Positions 11,233 to 20,774 of a stretch of 64,000 bases of DNA are shown in pieces. Numbering within the stretch: position 1 is the stretch's first letter; each line of letters begins with the position of its first letter. Position numbers and translations under genes: made by a program. This DNA comes from Symbiodinium natans (lineage: Eukaryota; Sar; Dinophyceae; Suessiales; Symbiodiniaceae): assembly GCA_905221605.1 (NCBI GenBank), contig CAJNDS010002734.1, positions 562,279 through 626,278 of the forward strand, given 5' to 3'. Under the pieces are notes generated by a model. The model saw only the letters and a list, made by a program, of their open reading frames with translations. It searched no databases and was not told the origin of the DNA.

Positions 11233-14200
11233 TCACAACCATGCTTGGATCAGCTTTCTGCCATCCGGCAAAGGGTCAACTGCTTTGCAGGGAGCCCTGG
11301 TGTTGCTGCACAATCCCGCCATGGCTGCAACAGTATCCGCTAGCTCATGATCTAACTTGAGGACGCAATCAACCATGGGGGCAATGTCGCATGGGAGTGA
11401 GTCAGACAGAGCAGCAATCAGTTCGTGACCAAACTCTTGTCGCCATTGACGACGTGGGCCTCTCAGCTTCAAGGCTGGCCACATCTGCGGCGGGCAGGTT
11501 ATAGAGCCAGTCGGCATGGAGTGCGTGGGGGCAGTGGTAGCAAGGAGGGCAGGCAGGCAGGCGGTCTGGCCTCGGGCAAGGTGGATGAAGAGCCTCTGTG
11601 GGGTCCAGAATTGGGTCAGGCACCACTTGCAGATTGACCCGCTGGAATAGGATCGGGCCAAGTGCTGATGTCCATGAGCCTGGAGGCGATGGGCGGCGAG
11701 ATGAGAAGTCGAGGGGAAGGTGGCCTGGCAAGTCGGACATGCATGGTTGGCAGGCGCAACCTCCACAGGTGGCCTCAAGTGAAGCGCCCTCGCCCTTGAT
11801 TGGAAAACTGCCCACTGTTGCAGCGAAGCAGTCTGTCTAGCCACCGCTTGGGCTCCCCACTTGACCAGCTTGGGACCCTCGTTCAGGACAATCTCCGCCA
11901 AAGTGTCAACATTAGCCTGCTGCTGTTGAAGACGGGCTGCAGGGAGCTTCTCCGGGGCCCAGCAGTGGATAAACTCCAGGTCACGCCAAACCTGGGAAAG
12001 CCAGGTATCGTGGCTGCATTTGGCGTGCGCGCAAAGGAGCTCCCACAAGTCGCGATTATCCGAACGGAAAATGCGGACAAGGAGACGGAGGCGTTGGAGT
12101 AAAAGAACAGCCGCTGGGCACGGGGCGCTCAAGGCACCGCACAGCTCCGGCACTCCCGGAAATCGGGGATGGTGTGTGTGCCGGTCTTCTGGAAGAAGGA
12201 AGCGCAAGGCGGTGCTAAGCCTGGTGTTCCAAACCTTGTGGGCCGCTGGGGTGGGCGTCCATACCCCGACGTTATGGCTGGCCGAAGCAAGGGGGACGCT
12301 CTGAAAGAGAGTCCATCTGCAGGCTCGTGAGATGTCCTCGTTCCTGAAGACATGCCTGGCTAAAGGCTTAGCCAAAGCAACTGCCTGAGCTCCTTTTCTG
12401 TCAAGGTCTGGGACCGGATCAGCTTGGGCATCAAGCACAGTGCCTAAATGAGTGTACCTGTGTACAACAGCAAGGGCAACGGGCGTGCCGGTGGAAACAG
12501 GAACGCGAAGAATGTGCTGGTCCTGCAGAAGCTGAATCTTTTCCTGGCGCGCACCTTCGCCGTGGAAAGCACACAAAGCCTCTGTTTTGCCCCGGTTGTA
12601 ATTCGGGTCCATGCATCGTCTGAGGTAGGCCTCGTGAACTATGGCGCATGTCCGGATCAAACGAGGGCGCAAGCCAGCAGCATGCCCTGAATGCACAGCG
12701 ACGCAAAGGTCGTCTGCCCAAGCCGGTTGGCAGAGCGGGCCGTCTATCGGGCCACGCAGGAGGTCCTCTTGGCCCATTCTCTCCCTGATTTCCAGGAGCG
12801 CATCACACATGACAAACCCAAAGAGGATATCACTCACAGTGTCTCCCGGCCGTGTGCCAACCTGTGTCCTGTGGATGACGTTCTGACCTCTCGCGATGAA
12901 GCCAGCATGGGCAAACCAGGTGAGGATCACAGCCTGCGCGTGCGGAGTCAAACCATGCGTCAGAGGCTCACCTCGCAGCCAGTTGGTCACCGTGTGGACC
13001 GTTTCCGGGCGAACCTGCATGCGCCCGAGGATCTGACAAACACGCGCATCATCCAGGGGTTGAGTGGCGAGGGCTTGTCTGACAACTCGGTAAAAGGCGG
13101 CTCGAGTGTCAACAAAGAGAAGGCCAGCGGACGTGGCCGAGTCCGCAGACAGGCGCAGAAAAGTGCAAAGGTAGTGGGTGAGCTGGGCGGAGTCACTCCC
13201 CGGCATGCTGCCTTGAAGGCACCGTGGCCTCTGTTTGTCAAGCTCCTCGACCAGCACAGAACGGTGCAGACGTCTGAAGAGTTTGCCAACATTTTCGAAC
13301 AAATAAATAGCTCGGTGGTTCTCTATGGAGGCTTCGGAACCCTTCCCTTTGAACAATGTTAGGAGGAGACATGTCGAGAACCTAACCGGCTCCGACAACC
13401 GCACAATGCTCTTCACAAGGAGGGGGTACCATTGTCTAGCACAGCTAGCCGGGCTGGCCTTCCACAATTCGCTGGGTATCCCGGAGAGGCCCGGGGCCTT
13501 GCCAGAGGCGAGGGCACGAACTTCTCGTTCGAAGTGCAGGAGAGTCGGGATCTCATGTATGGAGAATGGCTGCGAAGGCTGTGGTACCTGGGGAGCTTGG
13601 GCGGCGAAGGTCCTGGCATCAAAGGGGTCAGCAACCTCCATCGCAGCGAAGTGACGAGCTCGCAGATCTTGCGCCTCTTTAAAGCTCTGGGCCGGGATGC
13701 CATCCTGGTCGGTGATGATGGGGAGAGGTCCCCATGGTTTCTGAACCGACTTTGACGCAGGCCTGAGGCTTCGAAGGGCTTTAAAGATGGCTTTTGGGTC
13801 CCGCCTCAAAGATCCCTCTTTAATCTGCTCAGCGACAGCGGCGGCTCGAGTGACCCTATCTATCCGCAGTTGCCTTTTCACATTTTGCAACGCAATGTCG
13901 AAAGTAAGGCCCCATAGTGCAAATTGCCAGCGAGCGAGCTTCGGAGGGCGGAAACCGCTTTGGCAAACAGTGGCTGGCCGGTGCCATTTACGGAGGGCCA
14001 TTCTGAGCGCGTGTCTCCGGCAGTGAGAAGCTGCGGAACGCATGTGCTGTTTGGCCTGCTTACGCTGCTGCAAAAGGGCAAGTGCTTCCTGTGAAACGTG
14101 TTCTTTGCGCCCGCACGGGGCACGCAGTGACTGTTGGGTGGACAGCTGTTTGCGCGCAACCTGCAGCAGCGTCTCTGCGTGGGTGTGGACATCACAGTTC

Positions 14201-17200
14201 CATGGAACCGATTTGGCGCAAAAGCTGGCCGCAGCTGCAGCGTATTCCTCTGTAGTGAGGGACCGAAAGGTGCGTCGGGCTGGGGCACAAGAGTCGCCAC
14301 CTCGACCTTGGACAAAGATGTCGACGATCAGAGCCTTGTGGTCGTCATGCTGGTTAAGCAAGTCGAAGTTGCTATTGTCAGCCAGACAAGCCCCAACGCC
14401 CCAAGCAAGCGGAACCGCAACGTAATCGAGGCGGGCTGAACGCCAAGTGGTAGGGTCAACATGGCCAACGGCACTTTCGTGCGTGTTGAGCAGGGTGAGG
14501 CCAAAATGCTTGCAAGCCGAGGTGAGGCGGTCACCAGCCCAGTCTTGTTCCCCGACAGCAACCGTGCCAACATTCGGTGGTGCAGCCTGGCTAATTTTGG
14601 CATTTGCATCACCGAGCAGTACAAGAGGCCAAACCCGCGCCCATTTGTCTAGTCGCCGGACTAGGTCGTCCCACCACTCTTCACGGATGTGGGGAGGCGT
14701 CATGCTGTGAGGGGCATGGAAGGTGACAAAAAGGGCCTTGCACCAAGGGCTCGTGTGTGACACGGCGAGGCAGGTGGGACAAGCGTGAAGGACAGTGAAA
14801 TGCTCAGCACATGCGCATGAACTAGGCTTTCCTGGAATCCACGGGAGCGAGCTATTGAACCATATTGCGCAACCTTCGTGACCTGCTCTGGCGCCAGAAT
14901 GGTATGTGAGCCAGTTGCCCCTGCAATGCGTAGCGGGGAGGCGGGTTTCTTGCAGCGCAAGAATATGAGCAGCGTGTTCGGTTGCTTGTTGCTTCAGGGC
15001 GTGGGTCTTGCCTGTGGCAGTGCACACATTGGCGGTGATCATGCGCAACTTGCATAGTTGGACCGGTCCAGTAACTTGGACCTGGGAATCAGCCAAAATG
15101 GCTTGCGTGTGTTGAATCTGGATGTTATCTGGAGGCTCATAGGCCCCTGAGCACAAACTTTCCAGCGAAGGCATGTCGGCATGTTGGTGCGCCGCCCAGG
15201 CCCATGGGAGCAGCGGATGCTTGAGAACACGCCAAAAAGTAGCAGGCACCGGGGAACAAACAAGCTTTTTGCGGCCTAGGTCGGCAGCTCTATCCGCAGC
15301 CTCGTTCCATAAATGCCCAGCGTGTCCCTTTATCCAAGCATGCTGAGGGTTTGTTCCCGAGGCGTGGAAAGAAAGAGTGAGGTGTCTCAGGGCGTCATGG
15401 ATGCTTTGGGCTTGGGGATCATCATTTTGTAGCTGGATGGGAGCGTTCCAACCAGCAGCCTCCCCGAGCGCAAGCTTCGAGTCGCTGTGAAGCCAACAAG
15501 GAACGCAATGAACCGACGCAGAGAAGGCCGTCGCAACGGCAAGCGCGTATGCTTCAGCAGCATTGTTGGATGCAGACCTGAAAGGATGTGTTTCCGGGCC
15601 AACAGGGCCCGCCGCCAAACCAACAAAATGTAGATCATCCGCGGGATTCCCTTGATGTTGCGCGCAAAGAACTGCGCCCCATCCTGCTCCATGACGGTCA
15701 GCCGACCCATCAGTGTAAACATGGAACGCCACAATGGGGCCGTCTGCGTGCGTAGAGGAACGGATTCTTTGGCGCAGGCGCGCTGGCAGAAGATGAAACT
15801 CACCTGACCAGAAGCCTAACCAAGGCATAGCTAGCGCTTGCATGTCCGTGCGGAGAGCCTCAGCACTGTGTGGGGGCTGCTGCTGCGGCGCAGCAAGCCC
15901 AGCAAGTGACAGTTGGCGGACAGCCCTCCGGCCGAAGGGAGAAGGGACGCAAGCACTAGGATAGCTGGGCTGAGGGGGTAGAGGCTCTTGAGGACCTTGA
16001 ACGTGCAGCGGCACCTCAGATACTTGTGGCAGCGGCACCTGAGCCTGGTCCTGAACCTGAGGCAGCTGTGGACCTTGAACCTGCAGCGGCATCTCGCCTT
16101 GAACCTGAGGCGTCAGTGGACCTTGGACCTGCAGCGGCGGCACCTGAGGTGGCACCTGAACCTGCAGCACAACATGAGCCTGGCCTTGAACCCGAGGCAC
16201 GAGTCGACCTTGAACCTTAGGCACCTGTTGTGGACCTTGAACCTGCAGCGGCACCTGCTCTTGAACCTGAGGCATCAGAGGACCTTGAACCTGCAGCACC
16301 GGAGCTTGAGGCACTTGAGGACCTTGAACCTGCGGCGGCACCTGAGCCTGCAGAACTTGAGGCACAAGTGGACCTTGCACCTGCAGCGGCGCCTGAGCCT
16401 GGCCTTGAACCTGAGACACTTGCGGACCTTGAACTTGCAGCGGTTGTCCACCCTGGCCTTGAGTTCGAGACACCTGTGGACCTTGAACCTGCCAATGAAC
16501 CTGCAGCGGCACCTGAGCCTGGCCTTGAACCAGAGGCACAACTTGTGGACCTTGAACCTGCAGCGGCACCTGAGCCTGGCCTTGAACCTGAGGCACCTGT
16601 GGACCTTGAACCTGCAGCGGCACCTGGCCTTGAACCTGAGGCGTCAAAGGACCTTGGAACTGCAGCGGCACCTGAGCATGGCCTTGAACCTGAGGCACAT
16701 GAGGACTTTGGACCTGCTGTGGCTCCCGAGCTTCAGGCGTTTGAGGACCTTGAACCTGCAGCTCCGGAGCTTGAGGCACTTGAGGACCTTGAACCTGCAG
16801 CGGCACCTGAACCTGAGGCAGCTGTGGACCTTGAACCTCCAGCGGCACCTGGCCTTGAACCTGCGGCGTCAGGGGACCTTGCAACTGCAGCAACACCTGC
16901 GCATGGGTTTGAACCTGCGGCACACGCGGACCTTGAGCTTCAGGCATTTGGGGACCTTGCGGCGCCTGTGGACCTTGCACCTGCAGCGGCACTTGAGCCT
17001 GGCCTTGAACCTGAGGCAAAGGTGGACCTTGAGCCTGCAGCGGCACCTGCACCTTGCCTTGCGCCTGAGGCGTCATGGGACCTTGCACCTGCAGCGGCAC
17101 CTGAGCCTGGCCCTGAACCTGAGGCACATGTGGACCTTGAACCTGCAGCGGCACCTCGTGAAGCAATTGTGGACCCTGAACCTGCAGCGGCACCTGAGCC

Positions 17201-18522
17201 TGTCCTTGAACCTGAGGCACCTGTGGACCATGAACCTGCAGCGGCACCTGCAGCATCAGAGCACCTTGACGCTGCAGCGGCTGAGGCCCATGAGGACTTT
17301 GTCCCAGCGTCTCCCCAGCTTCAGGCATTTGCGGACCTTGCGGCACCTGAGCCTGTAGACCTTGAGGCACCTGTGGACCTTGGACCTGCGGCGGCACCTG
17401 AGCCTGTTGAACCTGAGGCACACGTGGACCTTGAAGAAACTGCGGACCTTGCGCCTGCGGCGGCACCTGAGCCTGGCCTTGAACCTGAGGCATATGTGGA
17501 CCTTGAACCTGCAGCGGCACCTCATGAAGAAACTGTGGACCTTGAACCTGCAGCGGCACCTGCGCCTGGCCTTGAACCTGAGGCACCTGTGGACCTTGCA
17601 CCTGCAGTGGCACCTGCACGTGGTCTTGAACCTGGGGCATATGTGGACCTTGCACCTGCAGCGGCACCTTACGGGGGAACAGTGGACCTTGAACCTGCAG
17701 CGGCACCTGAGCAACCTGAGGCACCTGTGGACCTTGCACCTGCGGCGGCGCCTGAGCCTGGCCTTGAACCTGAGGCATATGTGGACCTTGAACCTGCAGC
17801 GGCGCCTCATGAAGAAACTGTGGACCTTGAACCTGCAGCGGCGCCTGAGCCTGGCCTTGAACCTGAGGCACCTGTGGACCTTGCACCTGCAGCGGCACCT
17901 GCACGTGGCCCTGAACCTGAGGCACTTGTGGACCTTGAACCTGCAGCGGCACCTGGCCTTGAACCTCAGGCTGCGGACCTTGGACCTGCGTCGCCTGTGG
18001 ACCTTGGCTCTCGAGGTTCGACAGAGAACCGGCCTGGATGAGAACCTGGGGAGAAGGAGCGCAAAGAGCATGTGCAAGAGGGGCGCAAGGCGGAGGCCTA
18101 CCGACAGATTGCGTCCTCTTAAAAGGGCTGATGCGCCGTGTTGGCGGGTCCTCGTCGGCAAAATGCACACTACGGTTACATTTATGTACAAAGGCCTCAT
18201 CACGCTCAGAAAGTGGGCGGGCGCAACCGTCCAGCACTCGAACAGCGTTGCCAACTTGATGGCAGTCCGCGGGGTCACCCATAGACCAACCGGGTTCCTG
18301 CAACGTCGGGGACTGTGTGCGAGAGGTGGAAGGCGCCGGCGAAAAATACGTCTGAGCATCAGAGGTCGAAGGAGTCTGCAGCACATGGGCGTTCGTCACG
18401 GTATAAACCTCAAAACCAGCTTCCCAAGGCTCGTAGGGGTCGGATTCGTACGAAAGAATCCTTCGTTCCTGCCACTGGTCCACTCCACAAAGTACATCGC
18501 AGCGTAGAGCAATGGCCGACAT
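11233..18522 (-). CDS. Retrotransposon ORF2: RNase H, endonuclease, reverse transcriptase
   Basis: About 2,429 residues from the first in-frame Met after ORF1; the frame itself is open up to 20199. Domains in order: a Pro/Gln 'VQGPQVPQ' repeat (about 173-846); RNase H (about 926-1086) with 'YTDGSA', 'NNAAE', 'HSDSK' and 'GHAGHLWNEAADRAAD', so the acidic residues and His are present; an exonuclease/endonuclease/phosphatase domain (about 1156-1405) with 'ITANV', 'LALQETR', 'LLGDANA', 'LDYVAVP' and the final 'DDHKAL'; reverse transcriptase (about 1655-2040) with motif A 'FVDTRAAF', motif B 'GTRPGDTVSDILF' and motif C 'AWADDL'; and C-terminal 'CPTCQATFPSTSHLAAHRLQ' and 'CKWCLTQFWTPQRLFIHLAR' fingers. 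In LINEs that carry RNase H, the domain usually follows the RT; here it precedes the endonuclease. Confidence 0.9.
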   Translation of the reverse strand: MSAIALRCDVLCGVDQWQERRILSYESDPYEPWEAGFEVYTVTNAHVLQTPSTSDAQTYFSPAPSTSRTQSPTLQEPGWSMGDPADCHQVGNAVRVLDGCARPLSERDEAFVHKCNRSVHFADEDPPTRRISPFKRTQSVGRPPPCAPLAHALCAPSPQVLIQAGSLSNLESQGPQATQVQGPQPEVQGQVPLQVQGPQVPQVQGHVQVPLQVQGPQVPQVQGQAQAPLQVQGPQFLHEAPLQVQGPHMPQVQGQAQAPPQVQGPQVPQVAQVPLQVQGPLFPRKVPLQVQGPHMPQVQDHVQVPLQVQGPQVPQVQGQAQVPLQVQGPQFLHEVPLQVQGPHMPQVQGQAQVPPQAQGPQFLQGPRVPQVQQAQVPPQVQGPQVPQGLQAQVPQGPQMPEAGETLGQSPHGPQPLQRQGALMLQVPLQVHGPQVPQVQGQAQVPLQVQGPQLLHEVPLQVQGPHVPQVQGQAQVPLQVQGPMTPQAQGKVQVPLQAQGPPLPQVQGQAQVPLQVQGPQAPQGPQMPEAQGPRVPQVQTHAQVLLQLQGPLTPQVQGQVPLEVQGPQLPQVQVPLQVQGPQVPQAPELQVQGPQTPEAREPQQVQSPHVPQVQGHAQVPLQFQGPLTPQVQGQVPLQVQGPQVPQVQGQAQVPLQVQGPQVVPLVQGQAQVPLQVHWQVQGPQVSRTQGQGGQPLQVQGPQVSQVQGQAQAPLQVQGPLVPQVLQAQVPPQVQGPQVPQAPVLQVQGPLMPQVQEQVPLQVQGPQQVPKVQGRLVPRVQGQAHVVLQVQVPPQVPPLQVQGPLTPQVQGEMPLQVQGPQLPQVQDQAQVPLPQVSEVPLHVQGPQEPLPPQPSYPSACVPSPFGRRAVRQLSLAGLAAPQQQPPHSAEALRTDMQALAMPWLGFWSGEFHLLPARLRQRIRSSTHADGPIVAFHVYTDGSADRHGAGWGAVLCAQHQGNPADDLHFVGLAAGPVGPETHPFRSASNNAAEAYALAVATAFSASVHCVPCWLHSDSKLALGEAAGWNAPIQLQNDDPQAQSIHDALRHLTLSFHASGTNPQHAWIKGHAGHLWNEAADRAADLGRKKLVCSPVPATFWRVLKHPLLPWAWAAHQHADMPSLESLCSGAYEPPDNIQIQHTQAILADSQVQVTGPVQLCKLRMITANVCTATGKTHALKQQATEHAAHILALQETRLPATHCRGNWLTYHSGARAGHEGCAIWFNSSLPWIPGKPSSCACAEHFTVLHACPTCLAVSHTSPWCKALFVTFHAPHSMTPPHIREEWWDDLVRRLDKWARVWPLVLLGDANAKISQAAPPNVGTVAVGEQDWAGDRLTSACKHFGLTLLNTHESAVGHVDPTTWRSARLDYVAVPLAWGVGACLADNSNFDLLNQHDDHKALIVDIFVQGRGGDSCAPARRTFRSLTTEEYAAAAASFCAKSVPWNCDVHTHAETLLQVARKQLSTQQSLRAPCGRKEHVSQEALALLQQRKQAKQHMRSAASHCRRHALRMALRKWHRPATVCQSGFRPPKLARWQFALWGLTFDIALQNVKRQLRIDRVTRAAAVAEQIKEGSLRRDPKAIFKALRSLRPASKSVQKPWGPLPIITDQDGIPAQSFKEAQDLRARHFAAMEVADPFDARTFAAQAPQVPQPSQPFSIHEIPTLLHFEREVRALASGKAPGLSGIPSELWKASPASCARQWYPLLVKSIVRLSEPVRFSTCLLLTLFKGKGSEASIENHRAIYLFENVGKLFRRLHRSVLVEELDKQRPRCLQGSMPGSDSAQLTHYLCTFLRLSADSATSAGLLFVDTRAAFYRVVRQALATQPLDDARVCQILGRMQVRPETVHTVTNWLRGEPLTHGLTPHAQAVILTWFAHAGFIARGQNVIHRTQVGTRPGDTVSDILFGFVMCDALLEIRERMGQEDLLRGPIDGPLCQPAWADDLCVAVHSGHAAGLRPRLIRTCAIVHEAYLRRCMDPNYNRGKTEALCAFHGEGARQEKIQLLQDQHILRVPVSTGTPVALAVVHRYTHLGTVLDAQADPVPDLDRKGAQAVALAKPLARHVFRNEDISRACRWTLFQSVPLASASHNVGVWTPTPAAHKVWNTRLSTALRFLLPEDRHTHHPRFPGVPELCGALSAPCPAAVLLLQRLRLLVRIFRSDNRDLWELLCAHAKCSHDTWLSQVWRDLEFIHCWAPEKLPAARLQQQQANVDTLAEIVLNEGPKLVKWGAQAVARQTASLQQWAVFQSRARALHLRPPVEVAPANHACPTCQATFPSTSHLAAHRLQAHGHQHLARSYSSGSICKWCLTQFWTPQRLFIHLARGQTACLPALLATTAPTHSMPTGSITCPPQMWPALKLRGPRRQWRQEFGHELIAALSDSLPCDIAPMVDCVLKLDHELADTVAAMAGLCSNTRAPCKAVDPLPDGRKLIQAWL
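15985..18010 (-). repeat. In-frame Pro/Gln minisatellite inside ORF2
   Basis: About 2 kb of tandem units of roughly 54-57 nt encoding variants of 'VQGPQVPQVQGQAQVPLQ'. Every unit keeps frame with ORF2. The opposite strand therefore also shows long open frames (Leu/His/Arg-rich or Glu/Pro/Ala-rich), which are shadows. Confidence 0.9.
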
Positions 18523-18617
18523 CCATGCGGCGAACTCATCCACATAATCAGCTTGGGCGGTGATGCTGTGGAAGGCGCCTAGCCTGAGGGGTCCCGTTAG
18601 GCTCGGCCCCAGGCAGC

Positions 18618-19697
18618 TTAAAAAGGCGGCTTGGCAGGCTCTGTACCAACCATTCCTGCAGCGGCCTTTGCTGGTGTCTCTTCTGTGTCTGTGTTCGTGA
18701 GGTCCACTAATGACTCCGCCGAACGCTTTGGTCCCCGACGTGGGGTGCGCTCTCTCACTGTAGCACCCGCAGCTGCATTCTGCTTGACCTGCTGCAGTGC
18801 TTCCTGTAGCTTCTGGTGACTCTGCACCATCTCCTCTCTGCGGGCCGCTGCCTTGGCGTCGACCTCGGCCGCTTTGTTGACCTCCGCCTCCATGTCCTGG
18901 TCGGAGAGAGCATCTTCGGATGATGAGTTCTCCGTGTCCTTGTGACCGTGACGCGCAGCTTCTTTTAGCTCCTTGGAGCTTTCGAAAAGTTGCCCGCTCC
19001 ACTCCCGATGGCGCTGGTCGAACTCTGCAAGGGACTGTTCTCTTGCTGTAAACTGAGCCTGCAAGGTCTGCTGTAGCTCTTCTGCATATTTGTACCACGC
19101 CGTCTCGAAGGCAACGCGATCTTCTTGTAGAGCGGCCAACTGCTTCCGGGCCTCCCCACGGCGACGCACCAACTTGTGGAGGTGGCGGGCATCTTGCTGT
19201 ACTGCGTGCTGTTCCTTCTGCAGAACAAGGTGGCGAACTGAGTCTGGCAGAGAGTCCTTGTCCAAGTGCGGGAGCAGTGCTTGCAAGATTTTGGCATCTT
19301 CCGATAGACTTGTCGTCGTAGCCGGCGAGGGAACGGGTTCCTTGGGTCCCACAATCTCCTTGGGCTTCGGGGGCTGGGGCAACTGCTGCACAAAAGGCGC
19401 TTGCGGTTGTCCCTTGTTCTGTTTGCCCTTGCCTTTGCCTTTGTCCGGAGCTTTGGGCTGAGCAGGATCCACGGGAGGACGTCTTTGCCGAGGGGATTTT
19501 CTCCTCGGAGATTTCTGTCGCCATGGCTCGCCACGCCACGGTGTCTGTGTACTTTGCCACGTCTCTGAAGCGCGGCCGGTGTAGGTGTTCTCCTGCCAAG
19601 CCGCTCCGCAGCCCGGGCAAAACCAGGCCGTAGCCCGATTTGTCAGACCGCATGTACATCTCCATGCCTGCCCATTGTTCCTCCTTGTAGTCGCCAT
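18618..19697 (-). CDS. Retrotransposon ORF1 protein (RNA-binding, zinc finger)
   Basis: 359 residues from the Met at 19697, chosen because it directly precedes a RanBP2-type zinc finger at residues 10-35 ('WRCTCGLTNRATAWFCPGCG', with paired Cys). A basic Pro/Lys-rich linker follows (about residues 60-110), then a long charged stretch (about 150-290) rich in Gln, Glu, Lys and Arg that probably forms coiled coils ('EELQQTLQAQFTAREQSL'). ORF1 proteins of LINEs bind element RNA as multimers, and zinc finger plus coiled coil fits that role. The frame remains open upstream to 19898. ORF2 lies in the -1 frame and that frame is open across the whole of ORF1, so ORF2 could be reached by reinitiation or by a -1 frameshift. 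Confidence 0.7.
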   Translation of the reverse strand: MATTRRNNGQAWRCTCGLTNRATAWFCPGCGAAWQENTYTGRASETWQSTQTPWRGEPWRQKSPRRKSPRQRRPPVDPAQPKAPDKGKGKGKQNKGQPQAPFVQQLPQPPKPKEIVGPKEPVPSPATTTSLSEDAKILQALLPHLDKDSLPDSVRHLVLQKEQHAVQQDARHLHKLVRRRGEARKQLAALQEDRVAFETAWYKYAEELQQTLQAQFTAREQSLAEFDQRHREWSGQLFESSKELKEAARHGHKDTENSSSEDALSDQDMEAEVNKAAEVDAKAAARREEMVQSHQKLQEALQQVKQNAAAGATVRERTPRRGPKRSAESLVDLTNTDTEETPAKAAAGMVGTEPAKPPF

Positions 19698-20229
19698 CAG
19701 TGCAGCGATCTGGCTTGGTAAAGAGGAATTTGAATGGTGGTTTCTGACCACCGCAACAGCCTTTGAAGTCCGGGCACTGTGCAACGGGGCCAGGCCCGCC
19801 AAGACGGTCCGCAGATGTGTCCTGGATTGCGTTCTCAACCTCCTCTCTCGTCGGTGCGCCGCACTTTCCCGCTGAAAGCGGACCGTGGCTGTAGACAAAG
19901 AGGACGAAGAGGAGCAGCTGTGTCAAGTAGGTCCCTGTAACCATAGACGGCCCTTGCCAAAAATGACCAGGCTTGCAACCACACACCAAAAAGGGTGTAG
20001 GTCCTGTCGGCACAAGGCAGCGACAGCAAGCGGTGTCAATCAGCAAGGGGGCTGTGATGCGACCAATGGCACGCAGGGTTCGGGAATAGGGCAGGTTAGA
20101 GTGCTGGCTCGGTGGCCTGCTGGACGCACGTGCGGACCCCAGCAGCACACGCGGGCAATCAGCCTCGCTTAGGGTCAGGCTACACAACACGGACTCCAAG
20201 GAGAAACTACGTGCTGTAAGCCAACGCCT

Positions 20230-20328
20230 TTTAGGGTTTAGGGTTTAGGGTTTAGGGTTTAGGGTTTAGGTTTTAGGGTTTAGGGTTTAGGGTTTAGGGT
20301 CTAGGGTTTAGGGTTTTGGGTTTAGGGT
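20230..20328 (+). repeat. Telomere-like array at the retroelement 5' end
   Basis: About 14 TTTAGGG units with a few variants, starting at the retroelement's 5' boundary. Confidence 0.95.
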
Positions 20329-20527
20329 GGGAGAGAGAATGATACCATAAGTGGTATGACCGCGACGTGCCTGCACTATCTACTGTTTCGGCAAACGTCT
20401 TCCCACACATGTCCGCAGGGGCAAGGGGTTTAACTTCCTCCTCCGTGGCCGCTTTTCTTCATCGCACCGCTCGCGCGCGACAGCTCCAGCAATCGGGACC
20501 TGCACAGTGGAAAATCTGTAGGTCATG

Positions 20528-20574
20528 AGGGTTCAGGGTTCAGGGTTTAGGGTGCTTAGGGTTTAGGGTTTTGG
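20528..20574 (+). repeat. Short telomere-like array
   Basis: Mixed TTCAGGG and TTTAGGG units. Confidence 0.8.
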
Positions 20575-20734
20575 GGCCCTGAGCGAAAGATAGCACCGCA
20601 TGTGATCGAGTGCCTGCGCTGTGGATCCATATGATCGACAGCTTTGAGGACCGCAGACCTTGGCTCATCACCAACCTAGGTGTTGCCTGTATCTAACTTC
20701 GTATATGTATATAAATGCATGTATCTACATATAT

Positions 20735-20738
20735 ATTC

Positions 20739-20770
<32 letters not shown>
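20735..20770. repeat. (TA)n microsatellite
   Basis: An uninterrupted TA run in an AT-rich stretch that carries no gene. Confidence 0.9.

Positions 20771-20774
<4 letters not shown>

Larger units (their letters stand above)
11116..20229 (-). mobile_element. Full-length non-LTR (LINE) retrotransposon
   Basis: About 9.1 kb on the minus strand. Order: 5' UTR (20229-19698), ORF1 with a zinc finger (19697-18618), ORF2 with a Pro/Gln repeat region, RNase H, an AP-type endonuclease, reverse transcriptase and C-terminal zinc fingers (to 11233), then a short 3' UTR (11232-11116). There is no long terminal repeat and no obvious poly-A tail. Both ends meet TTTAGGG arrays in the same orientation (11069-11115 and 20230-20328), as expected if it landed inside one array. 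All the catalytic motifs I looked for are present and no stop interrupts ORF2, so this copy may be recent and possibly active. The exact termini are inferred from where telomere-type repeat begins. Confidence 0.85.

Noticed and set aside
15988-18507. Long plus-strand open frames (456, 603 and 381 residues) rich in Leu/His/Arg or Glu/Pro/Ala
   Set aside because: They are the antisense of the Pro/Gln minisatellite in ORF2. A tandem repeat whose unit is a multiple of three leaves several frames open, and no domain is present.
18618-20199. Upstream part of the 2,988-codon frame as a secreted protein (it contains 'LLLFVLFVYSHGPLSAG')
   Set aside because: The overlapping frame encodes a clear zinc-finger ORF1, so this reading is probably just an open shadow. 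Kept only as the ORF1/ORF2 overlap note.
11116-20229. LTR retrotransposon or virus-derived polyprotein
   Set aside because: No terminal repeats, no integrase or protease. The AP-endonuclease and RT order is that of a LINE.
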